A DNA stretch of 9,908 bases. It comes from Paramuribaculum sp. (GTDB taxonomy: Bacteria; Bacteroidota; Bacteroidia; Bacteroidales; Muribaculaceae). Location: assembly GCA_029051965.1 (NCBI GenBank), contig JAIDJZ010000246.1, positions 1 through 9,908 of the forward strand. Reading direction: 5' to 3'. The notes beneath the pieces were generated by a model. It saw nothing but the letters and a program-made list of their open reading frames with translations, did not search any database and was not told where the DNA came from. Shown in pieces: positions 6,898 to 9,908 of this stretch (positions are counted from its first letter, which is position 1; every line of letters starts with the position of its first letter). Both the position numbers and the translations under genes were made by a program.

Positions 6898-7683
6898 ATG
6901 ATCAGTCCATTAGCCCACGTTGATCCTGCCGCAAAGATCGGCAACAACGTAACAATCCATCCATTCGCGTTTATCGACGCCGACGTTGTCATCGGCGATA
7001 ACTGTGAGATCCATCCCTATGTCAGCATTGTCCGCGGCACACGCCTCGGAAAAAACAACCGGATCTACCAGAACTCCGTCATCGGAGCAGATCCGCAGGA
7101 TTTCCGATGGAAGAACCAGCCATCATTCTGCACGATAGGCGACAACAACGTCATCCGCGAGAATGTGATCATCAACCGCGGATTCAATTCCGAAGAAGGA
7201 ACCATTGTAGGCAACGACTGTTTCATCATGGCAATGACCCACATCGGCCATGACTCGGTGATTGAAGGTCAATGCGTGCTCGGCAACAATGTCGTCATCG
7301 CCGGCGACGCTCGCGTCGGACAGTGCTGCATCCTCTCGTCGGCCGTCATGCTCCACGAAAACTCGCGTATCGGCAACTGGGTTCTCGTCAAAGGAGGCTG
7401 CCGCATCTCCGGAAACGTACCTCCATATATCATTATGGCCCACAACCCGGCATCCTACTTCGGCGTCAACGCTTTTGTGCTACGCAAAAAAGGCCACACC
7501 GAAGAGCAGATCGACGAAATAGCCAAAGCCTACCGCCATGTCTATCAGTGCGGGACATCGGTTTTCAACGCAATGAAGCGCATCGAAGCCGACATCGAGC
7601 CATCTCCGATCCGCGACTCTATTCTCGGATTCATCCGCGAATCAAGGATGAAACTCGTCGGCATACCGCGCGACCTCGAATAA
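6898..7683 (+). CDS. lpxA: Acyl-[ACP]--UDP-N-acetylglucosamine O-acyltransferase (LpxA)
   Basis: LpxA transfers an R-3-hydroxyacyl chain from acyl carrier protein to the 3-OH of UDP-GlcNAc, the first step of lipid A synthesis in the cytoplasm. The 261 residues match the family length of about 255-265. Imperfect hexapeptide repeats forming the left-handed beta-helix fill residues 1-185, and a helical C-terminal domain follows (KGHTEEQIDEIAKAYRHVYQ, 198-217). The family hallmarks QDFRW (67-71), IRENVIINRG (86-95), HIGHD (115-119) and VPPYIIMAHNPASYFGVN (174-191) are present. His118 aligns with E. coli catalytic His125 with a constant offset of seven. With the same offset, His153 matches His160 and Gly166 matches acyl-ruler Gly173, but Asp137 replaces His144 and Phe193 replaces Glu200. 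E. coli numbering is from memory. In Bacteroidota lpxA usually follows lpxD and lpxC-fabZ; here it stands alone after an efflux operon, so it may be a second, divergent copy. I see no TAnnTTTG promoter box before it, so readthrough from the operon is possible. Confidence 0.88.
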   Translation: MISPLAHVDPAAKIGNNVTIHPFAFIDADVVIGDNCEIHPYVSIVRGTRLGKNNRIYQNSVIGADPQDFRWKNQPSFCTIGDNNVIRENVIINRGFNSEEGTIVGNDCFIMAMTHIGHDSVIEGQCVLGNNVVIAGDARVGQCCILSSAVMLHENSRIGNWVLVKGGCRISGNVPPYIIMAHNPASYFGVNAFVLRKKGHTEEQIDEIAKAYRHVYQCGTSVFNAMKRIEADIEPSPIRDSILGFIRESRMKLVGIPRDLE

Positions 7684-7721
7684 GATCTCAAGGAAATTTT
7701 TCGTTTTCCATTCCATATATG

Positions 7722-7753
7722 AGGCGCTGTGTCAAAATTTTGACACAGCGCCT
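7722..7753. terminator. Perfect 32-bp palindrome after lpxA, probable bidirectional terminator
   Basis: The arm AGGCGCTGTGTCAAAA (7722-7737) is followed directly by its exact reverse complement (7738-7753), giving 16 bp with no mismatch and a centre of AAAATTTT. It lies 38 bases after the lpxA stop. As RNA it forms a very stable GC-based hairpin with an A/U tip. The usual downstream U tract is missing (GTTCGTTTCC follows). Similar GCTGTGTCAAAA hairpins are, as far as I recall, common between Bacteroidales genes, so it may belong to a dispersed terminator-like repeat family. Confidence 0.65.
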
Positions 7754-7782
7754 GTTCGTTTCCACCCGATGGCGAGGGGTGC

Positions 7783-7818
7783 TGTCAGAATGGTTCAGGC
7801 GGCAGAAGCATTCCGACA
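7783..7818. repeat. Imperfect inverted repeat in the lpxA-nuclease intergenic region
   Basis: TGTCAGAATG (7783-7792) and CATTCCGACA (7809-7818) are inverted copies with one mismatch and a 16-nt spacer. The segment GGTGCTGTCAGA can also pair with TCTGACACC about 40 bases farther on, an alternative fold. No gene or known RNA is recognised. Apart from this, the palindrome and the promoter, nothing is seen in 7684-7962. Confidence 0.3.
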
Positions 7819-7910
7819 CACCCTCCTTTCGTCTGACACCGGTCTGAATCCCGCATCAGCAAACGAAACCACGCAAATCGGCCATCTGTGCAGGCTTTTG
7901 CAAAAATCGC

Positions 7911-7940
7911 TTGGCAGTATAGATTTTATTGCTAATTTTG
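7911..7940 (+). promoter_or_regulatory. Bacteroidota-type promoter of the secreted nuclease gene
   Basis: TTG at 7911-7913 (-33 element) and TAATTTTG at 7933-7940 (-7 element, consensus TAnnTTTG) are separated by 19 bases, the usual Bacteroidota spacing. Transcription would begin near 7946, leaving a leader of only about 17 nt before the ATG at 7963. The -7 box and the next three bases (TAATTTTGCAG) are identical to those of the efflux promoter. Confidence 0.72.
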
Positions 7941-7962
7941 CAGCGCTAAAATAAAGCCAATC

Positions 7963-9908
7963 ATGAAAGCAACTATCCGATTACTGTTAATTCTTCCGGC
8001 GCTGCTGTCTGTCATGACAGGTCACGCCGAAGCGCCTGCCGGCTACTACTCTTCCTGCGAAGGAAAGACGGGGCAGGCCCTGCTCAAGGCTCTTTGTCAG
8101 AAAATCAGTTCCCATGTGAATGTGGGCTATGACGGCCTTTGGTCAGTCTATGCGAAATCCGACGTCAGAGAGGACGGAACCCTCTGGGACATCTATTCGA
8201 CCAAGCGCTGGCCATCGAATTTCAAACGCTGCGGAAACTACAGCGTCGTCGGCGACTGTGTCAACCGCGAACACTCTCTTCCGAAAAGCTGGTGGGGCGG
8301 CGGAAAATCGACCCAGTACTCCGACGCATTCCACCTCTACCCGACCGACGGAAAAGTCAACGGCCAGCGCTCGAACTATGCCTTCGGAGAATGTGCCAAC
8401 GGCACTTCCCTGCCGGCAAGCGGCAGCGTGAAACCGCTCGGCCGACTCGGCTCGTCGACCTTCTCCGGCTTTTCCGGAACGGTGTTCGAGCCCGACGACG
8501 AATATAAAGGCGACCTTGCCAGAAGCTACTTCTACATGGCCGCATGCTACAACAACATAATTTCGGGATGGACCAGCGGAAACGGCAAAGATATGCTTGC
8601 CGGCAACTCCTATCCAGTGTTCCGTGAGTGGGCCGTCAACCTTCTGCTCAAATGGGCTCGTCAGGACGAGGTCAGCCAGAAAGAGATCAACCGCAACGAA
8701 GCGATCTACTCGTTTCAGGAAAACCGCAACCCGTTCATTGACCATCCCGAGCTGATCGAATACATCTGGGGCGACAAAGTCGGACAGGCCTGGTACTCGA
8801 CCGGATCGAAAGATCCGGTGTTCCAGTTTCCGGTCCAGGACTCACAGATTGAATTAGGCATTGCCGCCTGCGGAATCGCCCGCTCGGCAAAGGTGACGGT
8901 CAAGGGGCTGAACCTGACAGAAAACGTAACTGTTTCCGCAACCGGCAGCTTCTCTGTCAGCCCGACGTCCCTGACAGCCGCACAGGCTAACGCCGGTTCT
9001 GAAGTAACCGTCACCGTCAACGCGCCCTCGGCCGGCGATGCCGAAGGAATTCTGACCGTCAGGAGCGGCAATCTCAGCCGTTCGGTCGACCTCCATGCCG
9101 AAATCGTCGACGGACTGCCGGCGAAAATCACAGGCATCACCTCATCCGGATTCACGCTGACATGGGTCAACCTCCACTCATCACAGCCGTCAGCGACCTA
9201 CGGCATCGATGTCCGCCTTGGAACAGAGTCTGTTGCCGGATTCCCCAAAACCGTAGCAGCTTCCGACGAAGCCCTCGAAGTCACCGGACTTGAGCCCTCG
9301 ACGACCTACAGCGTCTCGTTCCGCGACGTCCCCGGACTTGCCAACCTGCCCAAACTGACGGCAACAACCGCCGATCCTGTTCCCTCGATCCAGGTTCTCT
9401 TCGACGGCAAGCTCCATCTGACATCCGTTCAGGGAGAGCCCTCGGAAATCGCAGAGCTGCTCCTTGAGACTGAAAATATCGACACCGAAATCGACGTCAA
9501 GGTAGAAGCGCCCTTCGAAGTCTCGACCGACAAATCGACATGGGCCGCTTCGACAACTCTTGCTGCCGACGAAGACCGATTCTATCTGCGTCTGGGAGCG
9601 GCTGACGCCGGCGAATACCGCACGGACATTGTGCTCACCGCAGGAAGCTACTCGACCGACAATGCATCGGCAACCGCAAAGGTGTCGGCCGTCGGAGGAG
9701 CCTTCCTCGAAGACTGGGAAGAGGTCGAAGACCCGACAAACACAGTGAAGGCCTACTCGTCGACAACATTCCGCGGAACTGCATCGACATGGGCCGTCAA
9801 CGACGGCGGATTCGGAACCGCATCGCAGGACAAGGACTTCAACAACTCCGTGACCCTGCGCATGGGCAAAAATGCCACATCTTCGATCGCAATGGCTGAG
9901 GACAAAGA
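7963..9908 (+). CDS. Secreted endonuclease I family nuclease with beta-sandwich tail, 3' end missing
   Basis: An open frame of 648 codons runs from ATG 7963 off the right edge without a stop. It begins with a probable signal peptide (MKATIRLLLILPALLSVMTGHAEA, cleavage near residue 24). The endonuclease I (EndA/Vvn-type, His-Me finger) domain covers about 28-280. REHSLPKSW (102-110) holds the likely catalytic His104 beside metal-binding Glu103. DAFHLYPTDGKVNGQRSN (121-138) holds the conserved Asn133 and RSN, and DLARSYFYMAACY (184-196) is a third family block. Six cysteines in this domain (32, 45, 90, 99, 144, 195) could form disulphides after export. The tail has an Ig-like beta-sandwich (about 295-380), an Fn3-like domain (about 385-469), a second sandwich like the first (about 472-576) and the start of a further domain (FLEDWEE, 581 on, with RMGKNATSSIAMAED). 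It should degrade DNA and perhaps RNA outside the cell or in the periplasm, for nutrient use or clearing extracellular DNA. The gene has its own promoter, 23 bases upstream. Confidence 0.9.
   Translation, partial: MKATIRLLLILPALLSVMTGHAEAPAGYYSSCEGKTGQALLKALCQKISSHVNVGYDGLWSVYAKSDVREDGTLWDIYSTKRWPSNFKRCGNYSVVGDCVNREHSLPKSWWGGGKSTQYSDAFHLYPTDGKVNGQRSNYAFGECANGTSLPASGSVKPLGRLGSSTFSGFSGTVFEPDDEYKGDLARSYFYMAACYNNIISGWTSGNGKDMLAGNSYPVFREWAVNLLLKWARQDEVSQKEINRNEAIYSFQENRNPFIDHPELIEYIWGDKVGQAWYSTGSKDPVFQFPVQDSQIELGIAACGIARSAKVTVKGLNLTENVTVSATGSFSVSPTSLTAAQANAGSEVTVTVNAPSAGDAEGILTVRSGNLSRSVDLHAEIVDGLPAKITGITSSGFTLTWVNLHSSQPSATYGIDVRLGTESVAGFPKTVAASDEALEVTGLEPSTTYSVSFRDVPGLANLPKLTATTADPVPSIQVLFDGKLHLTSVQGEPSEIAELLLETENIDTEIDVKVEAPFEVSTDKSTWAASTTLAADEDRFYLRLGAADAGEYRTDIVLTAGSYSTDNASATAKVSAVGGAFLEDWEEVEDPTNTVKAYSSTTFRGTASTWAVNDGGFGTASQDKDFNNSVTLRMGKNATSSIAMAEDK

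Noticed and set aside
7272..7847. Plus-strand open frame of 191 codons overlapping lpxA and the following gap
   Set aside because: It reads lpxA in a wrong frame, gives an Arg/His-rich product and runs through the palindrome.
7769..7954. Small plus-strand open frame of 61 codons between lpxA and the nuclease gene
   Set aside because: No ribosome binding signal or family likeness, and it runs through the nuclease promoter, ending close to the nuclease start.
8143..8745. Minus-strand open frame of 200 codons over the nuclease domain
   Set aside because: The plus strand encodes intact endonuclease I motifs over the same bases; the antisense product shows no family features.

Overview
The window looks like chromosomal DNA from a gut-type Bacteroidales, most likely a member of Muribaculaceae or a close relative. 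The family-level call is an inference. It rests on the moderately GC-rich genes with frequent TCG, GCC and GAC codons, on two promoter-like sites carrying the Bacteroidota -7 motif TAnnTTTG, on A-rich translation starts without a strong Shine-Dalgarno sequence, and on protein architectures typical of the phylum. These include a lipoprotein adaptor and lipoprotein outer-membrane factor in one efflux operon, and an endonuclease I followed by several beta-sandwich domains. All five genes lie on the plus strand. I see no mobile element, CRISPR array, tRNA or rRNA.

Layout: bases 1-526 are the C-terminal end of an M13 (neprilysin/PepO-type) zinc metallopeptidase, closed by a clear intrinsic terminator at 561-598. 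An AT-rich control region follows. It holds three TATGAC half-sites in alternating orientation (685-706), a -7 box (722-729) and a hairpin at the predicted 5' end of the transcript (734-761). This region controls a complete tripartite RND efflux operon: periplasmic adaptor (820-2070), inner-membrane HAE1/AcrB-type pump (2178-5351) and TolC/OprM-type outer-membrane factor (5393-6790). A long hairpin without a U tract (6808-6847) separates the operon from a stand-alone lpxA-like gene (6898-7683). A perfect 32-bp palindrome follows (7722-7753). After a further promoter (7911-7940), a secreted multidomain endonuclease I family protein starts at 7963 and runs off the right edge.

The genes share an envelope and secretion theme. 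The RND operon makes a drug- or metabolite-exporting channel across both membranes, LpxA catalyses the first acylation of lipid A synthesis, and the peptidase and nuclease act outside the cytoplasm. I do not see a clearly new multi-gene system. The points most worth checking are the triple half-site operator with its leader hairpin, the divergent and displaced LpxA, a heptad duplication in the adaptor hairpin, and the nuclease with its duplicated beta-sandwich tail.
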